Below, piece after piece: positions 1 to 7,736 of a DNA stretch of 64,000 bases. The stretch spans positions 3,007 through 67,006 of the forward strand of contig JAFWUC010000071.1 in assembly GCA_017518705.1 (NCBI GenBank). The letters run 5' to 3'. Below the pieces are notes generated by a model that saw only the letters and a list, made by a program, of their open reading frames with translations, was not told the DNA's origin and did no database searches. How positions within the stretch are numbered: position 1 is the stretch's first letter; each line of letters opens with the position of its first letter. The position numbers and the translations under genes were made by a program. This DNA comes from Clostridia bacterium (GTDB lineage Bacteria > Bacillota_A > Clostridia > Christensenellales > Aristaeellaceae).

Positions 1-35
1 ACTTCCCTCTTCGGTATAAATCCACGTCTTGGCAT
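1..35 (-). CDS. rpsG: 30S ribosomal protein S7, 5' end only (partial)
   Basis: Only the first codons are inside the window. Read on the minus strand they give MPRRGFIPKREV, the typical S7 amino terminus. An AGGGAGGA-type ribosome binding site lies just upstream (about 42-53). It follows rpsL on the same strand, the usual S12-S7 order of the str operon. The remainder lies beyond the left edge. Confidence 0.93.
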   Translation of the reverse strand, partial: MPRRGFIPKRE

Positions 36-94
36 ATTATATAAATCCTCCCTTTATATGGCAGATAGCTTAAACAGTGACGGGCAAACGTCTT

Positions 95-118
95 TTCAGG
101 CCCTTGGCGCGGCCTGAA
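95..118 (-). other. Hairpin in the rpsL-rpsG spacer
   Basis: The 168-base spacer between rpsL and rpsG contains a perfect 8-bp inverted repeat (TTCAGGCC / GGCCTGAA, 8-base loop) with no T-run. In other bacteria S7 controls its own translation through structure in this spacer. That this hairpin has such a role is inference; it could also be a processing or stability element. Confidence 0.35.
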
Positions 119-203
119 CGACCCGCTTTATCGTCCTAATTGCTCCCGGCTTCGCGTTCCAACAAAGGCGGGCGGGTTCGGACGCAAAACGGCTTGCCTT
201 AAA

Positions 204-578
204 TTACTTCTTAGGCCTCTTCGCCCCGTAAAGGGAACGCGCCTGCATACGCTTGGAAACGCCTGCGGTGTCCAGCGCGCCGCGAATGATGTGATAGCGA
301 ACGCCGGGCAGATCGCGCACTCTGCCGCCGCGGATAAGCACGACGGAGTGCTCCTGCAGGTTGTGGCCGATGCCGGGGATATAGCAGGTACCCTCGATAG
401 CGTTGGTCAGACGGACACGCGCGATCTTTCTTAACGCGGAGTTCGGCTTCTTGGGGGTCTGCGTCTTAACCGACAGGCACACGCCGCGCTTCTGCGGGCA
501 GGACTGCAGGATAGGAGAATTGGACTTTTTGGTGACCTTTTCCCTACCATGACGAATCATCTGATTGATTGTAGGCAC
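204..578 (-). CDS. rpsL: 30S ribosomal protein S12
   Basis: 124 residues, the normal S12 length. It shows the decoding-centre lysine motif [11 protein letters not shown], the CPQKRGVC block, [11 protein letters not shown] and [14 protein letters not shown]12 sits at the A site of the small subunit and influences decoding accuracy; substitutions at the lysines of TPKKP are the classic streptomycin-resistance positions, and the wild-type lysines are present here. Translation starts at a GTG preceded by GGAGGTG. rpsG follows after 168 bases and the L7Ae-like gene precedes, as in the str cluster of Bacillota. Confidence 0.98.
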   Translation of the reverse strand: MPTINQMIRHGREKVTKKSNSPILQSCPQKRGVCLSVKTQTPKKPNSALRKIARVRLTNAIEGTCYIPGIGHNLQEHSVVLIRGGRVRDLPGVRYHIIRGALDTAGVSKRMQARSLYGAKRPKK

Positions 579-658
579 TCAAACACCTCCATGAGTACAG
601 GGTCTAAATATATACAGCTTCCGCAACCCTGGAAGAAGTATACGCTTTGGTTTAACGA

Positions 659-901
659 TTATGCCTTGAGCACCGCGCAGCAGGCGCATTTCACGCTCAG
701 CGCGCAGGCTTTTCCGAGGGCTTTCATGTCGGGCACGCGCTCGACTTCGACGCCCTTCGCGGCGGCGGCTTCGACGACCTGGCGCCTTACGAACACGTCG
801 GCGTCCTCAGCCACGTACACCTTTTGGGCTTTGTCCTGGGCTATGGCGCGCAGTGTGGTCTTGAGTCCGGCGCTGATGTTCAGCTTAGACAAGTCTTCCA
901 C
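659..901 (-). CDS. L7Ae/L30e-family RNA-binding ribosomal protein (YbxF-like)
   Basis: 80 residues with the small alpha-beta-alpha L7Ae/L30e fold pattern: a KTTLRAIAQDKAQKVYVAEDAD segment in two parts, followed by VEVERVPDMKALGKACAL. Family members (YbxF, YlxQ) bind RNA kink-turns, and ybxF lies directly upstream of rpsL in Bacillus, exactly as here. The start is a GTG with GGGGAT upstream. Unusually, the gene upstream is not rpoC but a MATE transporter, so the str cluster has been separated from rpoBC. The carboxyl end is cysteine-rich (VKCACCAV). Confidence 0.85.
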   Translation of the reverse strand: MEDLSKLNISAGLKTTLRAIAQDKAQKVYVAEDADVFVRRQVVEAAAAKGVEVERVPDMKALGKACALSVKCACCAVLKA

Positions 902-1010
902 GCGCTCATCCCCCTTATAGCATAATCTAACCTATATATCTTACCACAGGCACGGTCCGCAGTAAGCCGCAACATATTAATTATTTATGAATATTCTGTA
1001 AACCGACGTC

Positions 1011-2294
1011 CTAAATGATGCCGCGGCGCAGTTTGCGCAGGAAATAGACGGTGAACGCCGTGCCGGTGATCAGCCAGGACACGGGATACACCAGGCTGAT
1101 GCCGGGGATGGTGGGCCATACGGGCACCAGCAGCGTCATCCACAATACGCGGAACAGGCAGGTGCCGATAAGCGTGATTATCATGGGCTCGAAGGTGTCG
1201 CCCATGCCGCGCAGGGTGCCGGTCATCACCTCGATATAGCTCCACAGCACGTAGAAGGGCACGAAGCACCACATTATCTCTATCGCCTTGTCTATGGTGG
1301 TCTCGTGCTCCACGAACAGGCGATACACGGGGCGGGCGACGGACAAAAGCGTCACCGACAGCGCGGCGGTCACCGCGAGGCTTATGCCCATGCACACCTT
1401 CATGGCCTGCTTCAGGCGCTCGTACTTGCCCGCGCCGTAGCACTGCCCCGCAAACGCGCAGATGGCCACGCCGAAGGCGCTGGTGGTGACCCAGTAAAAG
1501 CCGTCCAGCCGCCCCTTGGCGGTCCAGGCGGTGATGAGGGGCGTGTCGTTCAGGCCGTTCAACGCGGCCTGGATGATTATGTTGGACACGCTGTACAGCG
1601 AGGACTGGAAGCCGCTGGGCAGGCCGATGCGCATCATGCGCTTAAGGGAAGGCATGTCGACCCTGATCTTCGAGAAGGAAAACCTGTGCGCGCCGTCGGT
1701 GGTCAGAAAATGCCTGAGCGCCAGGCCCGTGCAGGTGCACATGGACAGCACGCAGGCCCAGGCCGCGCCCGCCACCTTCCAGCCCAGCCCGCCCACGCCC
1801 TGCAGGGTGCCCTGGAACAGGTTGTAGGTCAGAAGCGGGATCGCGCCCACGAGGTATATGCGCAGGTACCGGGTGGAGTCATCCATCAGCACGTTGTGGG
1901 TGTTTATAAGGCGCAGGGCGGCGGGGGCCAGGTAATAGCCGGTGACCGTGATCACGGCGCCCACGCACAGGCAGAACACGAAACAGGTGTGCAGCACGCG
2001 GCTCAGCTTGTCACGGTCGTTCGCGCCGTACGCCTGGGAGATCATCACCGTGCCGCCGCTTATCAGGCCCACGAAAAAGCCCAGTATGAGGTTGGTGATG
2101 ACGCCTACGCCGCTGCCCACCGCGGCCAGGGCGTTGTCGTCCAGGAAATACCCAACGATGAACGCGTCCGCGGTGTTGTACAACTGCTGGAACAGCAGCC
2201 CCGCGAGTATGGGGAAAAAGAAGGAAAGCAGCTTTTTCCACACCACGCCCGTGGTAAGGTCGTCCCGGTCGCTTTTTACGCTGATCTCGCTCAT
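1011..2294 (-). CDS. MATE family multidrug/Na+-driven efflux transporter
   Basis: 427 residues with about twelve hydrophobic segments. It opens with the typical MATE stretch WKKLLSFFFPILAGLLFQQL followed by YNTADAFIVGYF and AVGSG. Such transporters export cationic or amphipathic compounds in exchange for Na+ or H+; the substrate cannot be told from sequence. The gene has its own sigma-A-type promoter in the divergent region shared with rubredoxin. It is likely a monocistronic accessory gene placed upstream of the ribosomal cluster. Confidence 0.92.
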   Translation of the reverse strand: MSEISVKSDRDDLTTGVVWKKLLSFFFPILAGLLFQQLYNTADAFIVGYFLDDNALAAVGSGVGVITNLILGFFVGLISGGTVMISQAYGANDRDKLSRVLHTCFVFCLCVGAVITVTGYYLAPAALRLINTHNVLMDDSTRYLRIYLVGAIPLLTYNLFQGTLQGVGGLGWKVAGAAWACVLSMCTCTGLALRHFLTTDGAHRFSFSKIRVDMPSLKRMMRIGLPSGFQSSLYSVSNIIIQAALNGLNDTPLITAWTAKGRLDGFYWVTTSAFGVAICAFAGQCYGAGKYERLKQAMKVCMGISLAVTAALSVTLLSVARPVYRLFVEHETTIDKAIEIMWCFVPFYVLWSYIEVMTGTLRGMGDTFEPMIITLIGTCLFRVLWMTLLVPVWPTIPGISLVYPVSWLITGTAFTVYFLRKLRRGII

Positions 2295-2323
2295 ATATCC
2301 ACCCTGAAAAATGATCTGGCTGC

Positions 2324-2352
2324 ATTATAAGACCATATCGGCGGGGGTTCAA
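2324..2352 (-). promoter_or_regulatory. Sigma-A-type promoter for the MATE gene
   Basis: On the minus strand TTGAAC (2352-2347), a 17-base spacer, then a perfect TATAAT (2329-2324). It lies 30 bases upstream of the start codon and diverges from the rubredoxin promoter. Confidence 0.7.
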
Positions 2353-2378
2353 CTTTGAAAGTGTTAAGATGCGCCCGC

Positions 2379-2407
2379 TTGACATTCACGGCGCGTTAAT
2401 TTACAAT
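2379..2407 (+). promoter_or_regulatory. Sigma-A-type promoter for rubredoxin
   Basis: TTGACA, 17-base spacer, TACAAT, followed about 40 bases later by the rubredoxin start codon. One base from full consensus, so a strong promoter is expected. Confidence 0.78.
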
Positions 2408-2448
2408 AATCCCGGCGCGAGCCACTACAGCGAAAGGAAGTACAGACC

Positions 2449-2604
2449 ATGAAGTACGAGTGCCCCTGCGGCTACGTTTACGATCCCGAAGTCGGAGATC
2501 CCGACAGCGGTATCGCCCCCGGCACCAAGTTTGAGGACATCCCCGAGGATTGGGTGTGCCCCGTGTGCGGACTGGACAAAGGTTCATTCACTCCCGTGGA
2601 ATAA
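2449..2604 (+). CDS. Rubredoxin
   Basis: 51 residues, normal for a one-iron rubredoxin. The four iron-ligand cysteines are in two CxxC-type pairs: [15 protein letters not shown] near the start and [13 protein letters not shown] near the end. It is a cytoplasmic single-electron carrier, in anaerobes usually serving oxygen or peroxide detoxifying enzymes or other reductases. The start is ATG after GAAAGGAAG. It has its own strong promoter and a strong terminator, so it is monocistronic. The 3' end of a second, diverged rubredoxin gene lies at 4291-4377. Confidence 0.96.
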   Translation: MKYECPCGYVYDPEVGDPDSGIAPGTKFEDIPEDWVCPVCGLDKGSFTPVE

Positions 2605-2618
2605 CCACCGATCGAAAG

Positions 2619-2653
2619 AGTGGCGGAGGATAGTTTCCTCCGCCACTGCTTTT
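2619..2653 (+). terminator. Intrinsic terminator of rubredoxin
   Basis: Perfect 12-bp stem (AGTGGCGGAGGA / TCCTCCGCCACT) with a 5-base loop, followed by GCTTTTG. It lies 15 bases past the stop codon and may also serve the converging DegV-family gene. Confidence 0.85.
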
Positions 2654-2670
2654 GTAAGCGTTTATTGTTT

Positions 2671-3513
2671 TTACTCACTGTAGGCTACGATAAGCCCTTC
2701 ACGTTCCGCATAGAAACTGTTCAGGCCGCGTGTGGGCAGGATCGTGACTTTTGTATCAGCCCATTTTCTAAGGATCGTTTCCTTTAGCTGGGCGGCCATG
2801 GATTCGTTTTGACAGTGGCTGATCGCCACTTTGCCGCCGTGGAATTCCTTGTCGATCATCTCCTACATTATGCATGAAAGAGCCGCTTTGCGCCCTCTTG
2901 TTTTGCCGAGGATGCATATCTCACCCGATCTGCCGGCGGCGCCTATTCCCCACATGCCGAGTTTCCGCGCTATAAACCCGACTATCGCGCTCATGCGGCC
3001 ATTGCGTACAAGATTGTCAAACGAAGAGAGCGCAAACACTGTATGTATGGCTGCGACGTCGGCGCGGGCTTTTGCGGTGATTTCATCAAAACTCAGCCCG
3101 CTGAGGATCCATTCTTTGATCCTTGATACGCACAGCACCAGCGCCGGGCCGGTGGATCCGGAATCGAGTACTGCGATAGATTTTTCGGGGTGTTCTTCCG
3201 TGACAAGTTCGCGTGCAAGCTCGGCGCTTGAAAAACTGCCGGACAGCCGGCTTGATATGGTGAGGGCGATCGTCGCATCAGCTTTCAGAAAAGCTTCTGC
3301 CCATACACCGGGTGCCGGACAGGAAGTATGTGGAATGGAATCGCTGTTTTCGATTTGAGTCAGCAGCAGATACGTATCTGCCGTCTCGTCATCTTCGATT
3401 TCTTTTGAACCGAGCTGTATGGTGAAAGGCACCGTGGTGAAATCGATACCTTCCTCGGATATATCCGCGCTGCGCAGATCGCAGGATGAATCGGTTATTA
3501 TACTCCATTTCAT
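2671..3513 (-). pseudogene. DegV family protein interrupted by an in-frame amber stop
   Basis: Reading in one frame gives a full-length DegV protein of about 280 residues, broken once by TAG at 2865-2863. The upstream part has the DegV start (WSIITDSSCDL), the TSCPAPGVW block, ISSRLSGSF and NGRMS. The part after the stop continues without a frame change into GGKVAISHCQNE and ends normally. DegV proteins bind a fatty acid and feed it to FakA for phosphorylation. The best start is the ATG at 3513, because GAAAGGA is well spaced for it and not for the ATG at 3531. Other genes here (for example rarA) end in TAG, so general recoding is unlikely. The second half could be translated separately from the ATG at 2859, but a nonsense mutation is the simpler reading. 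Base composition is more AT-rich than in the neighbours. Confidence 0.75.
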
Positions 3514-3580
3514 TTGTTGCGTTCCTTTCATTTCATGTCAGGTAATATCTTGTATCCGACAGATTTGATATAAGCCCCTG

Positions 3581-3609
3581 TTGACAGCAGAGATCAGTTC
3601 AGATACAAT
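3581..3609 (+). promoter_or_regulatory. Sigma-A-type promoter for the TetR gene
   Basis: TTGACA, 17-base spacer, TACAAT. It lies in the divergent region between the DegV-family gene and the TetR-family gene and points toward the latter, leaving an untranslated leader of about 100 bases. Confidence 0.7.
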
Positions 3610-3664
3610 TATAATCAACAAATGTTTATTATACAACCGACAGTTTATGAATGATGGAGTTTAC

Positions 3665-3691
3665 GTCAACATCCCGGAACAGAATGTTGAC
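3665..3691. promoter_or_regulatory. Inverted repeat, candidate TetR operator
   Basis: Perfect 8-bp inverted repeat GTCAACAT / ATGTTGAC separated by 11 bases. It sits between the promoter at 3581-3609 and the TetR start codon. Its size and place fit an autoregulatory operator, but this is inference from position and symmetry. Confidence 0.45.
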
Positions 3692-3717
3692 GATCATAAA
3701 AACAGGAGAAGATGTTT

Positions 3718-4290
3718 ATGGAAAAAAAGGAAGACAGAAGGACTTCAATGTCAAAACGGATGCTGAAAGAAGCTTTGATGGAAATGCTGCGGGAAACGGA
3801 TATCTATCATATTTCGATACGCGAATTGTGCCGCAGGGCGGATATAAACCGTACTACCTTTTATAAATACTATGGCAGTCAGTTTGATTTGCTGGCGGAT
3901 ATGGAAAACGATCTGCTCGGTTTCCTGTCCAAGACGATCACGGAGTATTCCGCGGATCCGATCAAAATCATAGAGAACGCCTGCCGCTACATGGAACGGC
4001 ATCTTGAATTCGGCCGGCTTATAATAAACAACAACGTGGATCCCCTGTTCCCGCAAAGGCTTTTTTCGCTTACGGAATTAATGGAAGCGACGCTGAAAAA
4101 GCGTACTGAACAGCCGGATGAAGCGACATCGGAATATGTATACAATTACATCACATATGGCGCATACCGCATAATATGCACATGGCTGAACAAGGAACAA
4201 CGGGAATCTCCCGAACAGATCGCGGGCTTATTGCTGCGCCTGATAGACCAAAAACAGGATCTGGCATATAAAGGAGACGCTGCCTGCTGA
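3718..4290 (+). CDS. TetR/AcrR family transcriptional regulator
   Basis: About 190 residues. The amino-terminal helix-turn-helix is clear: ISIRELCRRADINRTTFYKYY, where the last part is the usual TetR recognition helix. The remainder is an all-helical ligand-binding domain of undetermined specificity. The ATG at 3718 is preferred to the one at 3712 because AGGAGA is about 9 bases from the former and only 3 from the latter. It diverges from the DegV-family gene and both are lower in GC than the surroundings, so the two probably arrived together. The reading frame ends directly against a rubredoxin gene remnant. Confidence 0.88.
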   Translation: MEKKEDRRTSMSKRMLKEALMEMLRETDIYHISIRELCRRADINRTTFYKYYGSQFDLLADMENDLLGFLSKTITEYSADPIKIIENACRYMERHLEFGRLIINNNVDPLFPQRLFSLTELMEATLKKRTEQPDEATSEYVYNYITYGAYRIICTWLNKEQRESPEQIAGLLLRLIDQKQDLAYKGDAAC

Positions 4291-4377
4291 TGCGTCACCG
4301 GATTTCAGGACATCCCTGATACATGGGTGTGTCCCGTGTGCGGCCTGGACAAAGCCGCGTTCACTCCCGTCGAATAA
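4291..4377 (+). pseudogene. 3' remnant of a second rubredoxin gene
   Basis: Immediately after the TetR stop codon, the same frame reads [18 protein letters not shown] and then AAFTPVE plus TAA. This matches the second half of the intact rubredoxin at 2449-2604 ([23 protein letters not shown]) but with many silent and some replacement changes, so it is an old paralogue and not a recent copy. The first half with the first cysteine pair is missing and there is no start codon. It keeps its own terminator. Confidence 0.85.
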
Positions 4378-4390
4378 GCGGCAAAATAGG

Positions 4391-4420
4391 GCGGAGGGGT
4401 CTTTCCCCTCCGCTTTTTTG
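4391..4420 (+). terminator. Terminator after the rubredoxin remnant (now serving TetR)
   Basis: Perfect 9-bp stem GCGGAGGGG / CCCCTCCGC with a 5-base loop and a run of six T. The sequence is similar in style to the terminator of the intact rubredoxin. Confidence 0.87.
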
Positions 4421-4634
4421 TGCATTTCTTTTGTTTTTGGGCGCCGCATGCGCGCCGTGCCTTACAAACCCGCAATCTGCCAAACGGATGACAAAGACAA
4501 GCCCGAAATATATATGATAGAATAAGCGCGACCCGACGGCATAAAGATCTCCAAAAAAGGCGGTCTTGCGGAAATGACGGTCACCAAGAACCTGGGCGCC
4601 TGACCGGCGGGGAAACGGTCACGGCGCGCAGCCC
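4421..4634. other. Gene-free stretch, possible small RNA or gene relic
   Basis: No convincing gene lies between 4421 and the phosphatase at 4780. A strong terminator closes the stretch at 4635-4677, yet no coding region precedes it. A weak promoter-like ATGACA with a downstream TATATG/TATGAT lies near 4488-4525. One frame just before the terminator reads ISKKGGLAEMTVTKNLGA and stops, which resembles the end of a decayed gene. Either a short RNA of about 150 bases or a relic would fit. Confidence 0.3.
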
Positions 4635-4677
4635 GAAGGAAGAGCTTCGCAAGGAAGGCTCTTCCTTCTTTTTTTTT
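4635..4677 (+). terminator. Orphan intrinsic terminator
   Basis: 11-bp perfect stem GAAGGAAGAGC / GCTCTTCCTTC with a 12-base loop and nine T. There is no annotated gene directly upstream on this strand. Confidence 0.8.
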
Positions 4678-4779
4678 GCGCGGCCGCGAAAAAACGGCCA
4701 TACCCAAACGGTACGGCCGTATCAATTCACCGGGATCCGGGAGGCTGCCCAAACGGGCGGTATTTAAGGATGCGGGAGG

Positions 4780-5397
4780 CTAAGCGTTCCAGCCCTCGCC
4801 CTTTTCCCCTGTGTCCGGCGTCAGGTTCCAGTGCTTGAGGCGCCAGCGCCCGTCCCCGTACGAAAGCACGCTGACAGAAGCGTTGGAGCAGTTCATGGGC
4901 GGGTTGTGGTCGGGTATGCCCAGCACCCACGCAGCCATGGCCCTTATGATCCCCGCGTGGCACACCGCGCACACCCTTTCGCAGTCCAGGCGCGCGACCG
5001 TATTAAGAAACGCCGCGGCGCGATCTGTGAAATGGGCGCCGCTTTCGCAGTCCCAGCCCAGGGGCGAAAAGTCGAACCTCTCGCGGCACCCGGGATACAG
5101 GTCAGGGAACAGCTCGGTCATGTCGGCGGCGGTCCTGCCGCGCATGGAGGTGTTGTTGAGCTCCCTGATAAGCGGGCTGAAGGTGAATTCCCTGTCCGGG
5201 AACACTATGCGGGCGGTCTGCCAGGCGCGCAGCACGTCGCTTACGAATATCCTGTCAAAATGAACGCCTTCCACCAAAGGCCGGGTCATCGCGGCCTGGG
5301 CTTTGCCCTTTTCGGTCAGCGGCGTGGGCGCCCAGCCGTTGTGGGTGCCGTCGCGGTTGCCTTCGCTTTCGCCGTGGCGGATAAGATATAATTCCAT
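4780..5397 (-). CDS. Histidine phosphatase family protein (phosphoglycerate-mutase-like)
   Basis: 205 residues. The catalytic LIRHGESEGN motif is at the very start, and the second catalytic histidine is in VCHAGIIRAM late in the protein, as in the RHG phosphatase branch of the histidine phosphatase superfamily. Members act on small phosphorylated metabolites such as alpha-ribazole phosphate, phosphoglycerate or sugar phosphates; the substrate cannot be assigned here. It stands alone and diverges from rarA. Confidence 0.92.
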   Translation of the reverse strand: MELYLIRHGESEGNRDGTHNGWAPTPLTEKGKAQAAMTRPLVEGVHFDRIFVSDVLRAWQTARIVFPDREFTFSPLIRELNNTSMRGRTAADMTELFPDLYPGCRERFDFSPLGWDCESGAHFTDRAAAFLNTVARLDCERVCAVCHAGIIRAMAAWVLGIPDHNPPMNCSNASVSVLSYGDGRWRLKHWNLTPDTGEKGEGWNA

Positions 5398-5440
5398 TAT
5401 TCCTTCCCCTGAACGCTGTTTTATTTATTGTAGCACGGGT

Positions 5441-5469
5441 TTGTAAATATTGGACTTATGTGCTACAAT
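5441..5469 (+). promoter_or_regulatory. Sigma-A-type promoter for rarA
   Basis: TTGTAA, 17-base spacer, TACAAT, located about 30 bases upstream of the preferred rarA start at 5498. This placement also argues against the longer reading frame beginning at 5450, which would start inside the promoter. Confidence 0.6.
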
Positions 5470-5497
5470 ATTCCCATCTTTTTGTACGAGGTCGTTT

Positions 5498-6820
5498 ATG
5501 CAGCAGATGGGTTTGTTTGACGAAGGCGCCCTGTTCGCCCAGCCCCTGGCCAGCCGCCTGCGCCCCACGGACTTTAACGGTTACGTGGGCCAGAAGCACC
5601 TGGTGGGGGAAGGCAAGATACTGCGCAGCCTGATAGAGAAGGACATGCTCTCCTCCATGATCTTCTGGGGCCCGCCGGGCGTGGGCAAGACCACCCTCGC
5701 GCGGCTGATCGCCCACATGTCCAAGTCCGAATTCATAGACTTTTCCGCCGTCACCAGCGGCATAAAGGAGATCAAGGCGGTTATGGAGCGGGCGGAGAGC
5801 CTGCGCAGGCAGGGCCTTAAGACCATACTCTTCGTGGACGAGATCCACCGCTTCAACAAGGCGCAGCAGGACGCGTTCCTGCCGTTCGTCGAGAAGGGCT
5901 CCATAATACTTATAGGCGCCACCACCGAGAACCCGTCGTTCGAGATCAACTCCGCGCTTTTGTCCCGCTGCAAGGTGTTCGTGCTTAAGCCCCTGGAAGA
6001 GGAGGACATAGTCAGCCTGATCCGCACCGCGCTGACCGACCCAAGGGGCTTTGGCGGCATGGACATAGTGATGGAGGATAAGGAGATCTCCGCCCTCGCG
6101 CGCTTTTCCGCGGGAGACGCCAGGACCGCGCTCAACACCCTGGAAATGGCGGTGAACAACGCGCCTCAGGACCGGGAAGGCGTGATCCGCATCACCAGGG
6201 AAGTGCTCAGCGAGTGCACCGACCGGCGCAGCCTGCTGTACGACAAGCAAGGAGAGGAGCACTACAACCTCATCTCCGCCCTGCACAAGTCCATGCGCAA
6301 TTCCGACCCGGACGCCGCGGTGTACTGGTTAAGCCGCATGCTGGACGGGGGAGAGGATCCTTTGTACATCGCCCGCAGGATAGTGCGCTTCGCCAGCGAA
6401 GATATAGGCATGGCGGACTCCCGGGCGCTCACGGTTGCGGTGAACGCGTACCAGGCGTGCACCTTCCTGGGAATGCCGGAGTGCGACGTGCACCTGGCTC
6501 ACGCGGCGGTCTACATGGCCATGGCGCCCAAGTCCAACGCGGTGTACATGGCGCGGAATCATGCGAAGGCGGATGTGGAAGCCGCCCCCGCTGAGCCCGT
6601 GCCCCTGCAGATACGCAACGCCCCCACCCAGCTCATGAAGCAGCTGGACTACGGCAAGGGCTACGTATATGCCCACGATACGGAAGAAAAAATGGCGCGC
6701 ATGACCTGCCTGCCGGATTCGATCAGGGACAGGCGCTACTATCTGCCCACACGGGAGGGCGAGGAAAAAGAGTATTCACGCAAGCTTGAGGACATACTCC
6801 GCTTCAAAAACGGGGAATAG
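5498..6820 (+). CDS. rarA: Replication-associated recombination protein A (AAA+ ATPase)
   Basis: 440 residues from the ATG at 5498. It shows the RarA start (MGLFDEG, PLASRLRP), a Walker A GPPGVGKTT near residue 58, and a Walker B FVDEIHRFNKAQQDAFLP. The clamp-loader-like middle and the MgsA C-terminal tetramerisation region (PKSNAVYMA, near GYVYAHD) follow. RarA/MgsA acts at stalled replication forks together with SSB and recombination proteins. The next gene begins 15 bases after its stop and is probably co-transcribed. Confidence 0.96.
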   Translation: MQQMGLFDEGALFAQPLASRLRPTDFNGYVGQKHLVGEGKILRSLIEKDMLSSMIFWGPPGVGKTTLARLIAHMSKSEFIDFSAVTSGIKEIKAVMERAESLRRQGLKTILFVDEIHRFNKAQQDAFLPFVEKGSIILIGATTENPSFEINSALLSRCKVFVLKPLEEEDIVSLIRTALTDPRGFGGMDIVMEDKEISALARFSAGDARTALNTLEMAVNNAPQDREGVIRITREVLSECTDRRSLLYDKQGEEHYNLISALHKSMRNSDPDAAVYWLSRMLDGGEDPLYIARRIVRFASEDIGMADSRALTVAVNAYQACTFLGMPECDVHLAHAAVYMAMAPKSNAVYMARNHAKADVEAAPAEPVPLQIRNAPTQLMKQLDYGKGYVYAHDTEEKMARMTCLPDSIRDRRYYLPTREGEEKEYSRKLEDILRFKNGE

Positions 6821-6835
6821 GAAAGGCGGAACGCT

Positions 6836-7714
6836 ATGAAGATATCCACATCCTGCGAGCACGGCATCGCCGCGGGGCTGAGCGCCCGGGAGAGCCTGAG
6901 GCTCATGAAGCAGGCGGGCTTTGACGGCATTGACCTGAGCCTGTGCCATTACATGGAAGAACCCGAAAAGTTCCTGACCAAAGAGTGGACCACAAGCGTA
7001 CTGGAACAGGCGCATATCGCAAAAGAAGAAGGGCTTGAGATCGCCCAGTGCCACCTGCCATATGGTCCCGGACACCTGGAGAACCCGGGCGACGGCAGCG
7101 CGGAGGCGTTCGGGGAAGCCTGGCTGCCCAGGTATCTCCACGCCCTGGAAGCCGCCGAAAAGGCGGGAGCCAAGCTCGCGGTCATCCATCCCATGTATCA
7201 CAGGGACGGAGCGCAGGCTGCCATAGACGCCAACGTCTACCTGGGCGAAAAACTGCGTCCCGCGCTTAAGCAAAGCGGCATAAAGCTGGCGTTTGAGAAC
7301 GTGTTCATCCGCCGGGAAAGGAAATACATCCGCGCCGGCGTGGAGGAGGCGGAGGTCATACGCGCCATTGCGGACGCGCTGGGCGACATGGCGGGCGCGT
7401 GCCTGGACACGGGCCACGCCAACATATTCCGCTTCAACATCAGCGAGTACGCCAAGGTGCTGGGAGACAAGCTGCTATGCCTGCACGTGAACGCGAATTC
7501 CGGCGAGGATGAGCACATCATACCCTTGACCGGCGCCGCCTGGTGCGAGAGGATGGACTTTGCGGAGTTCTCAAAAACGCTGAAGGAGATAGGCTATAAG
7601 GGCTGGTACAACCTGGAGATCTCCGGGGGCCGCTTTCCCAAGGCCGCTGCCCGCCCCTTCTACGAGTACGCCGCGATTGTGGCGGGGCACCTGGCGGATA
7701 TCGCGCAGTGTTAA
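6836..7714 (+). CDS. Sugar phosphate isomerase/epimerase family protein (TIM barrel)
   Basis: 292 residues with the xylose-isomerase-like/AP-endonuclease-2 barrel pattern: KQAGFDGIDLS early, then VIHPMYH, FENVF, a metal-site CLDTGHANI and LHVNANSGEDEHIIP, ending with GWYNLEIS. These proteins are metal-dependent and usually interconvert or cleave small sugars or inositols; the substrate is unknown. It lies 15 bases behind rarA, so read-through from the rarA promoter is likely. It is one of three related barrels in the window (also 13155 and 53610). Confidence 0.9.
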   Translation: MKISTSCEHGIAAGLSARESLRLMKQAGFDGIDLSLCHYMEEPEKFLTKEWTTSVLEQAHIAKEEGLEIAQCHLPYGPGHLENPGDGSAEAFGEAWLPRYLHALEAAEKAGAKLAVIHPMYHRDGAQAAIDANVYLGEKLRPALKQSGIKLAFENVFIRRERKYIRAGVEEAEVIRAIADALGDMAGACLDTGHANIFRFNISEYAKVLGDKLLCLHVNANSGEDEHIIPLTGAAWCERMDFAEFSKTLKEIGYKGWYNLEISGGRFPKAAARPFYEYAAIVAGHLADIAQC

Positions 7715-7736
7715 GTTTCTGAACGGCACCCTTAAG

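Noticed and set aside
1305..2330. Long plus-strand open frame across the MATE gene (341 codons)
   Set aside because: It lies fully opposite a clear transporter gene, has no ribosome site, and its product is rich in Arg, Gly, His and Ala as expected from the reverse frame of GC-rich coding DNA.
2863..2865. Reassigned stop codon (amber read as an amino acid) as the general explanation of the DegV split
   Set aside because: Other genes here, such as rarA, use TAG as their natural stop, and no other gene has an internal TAG. A local nonsense change is simpler.
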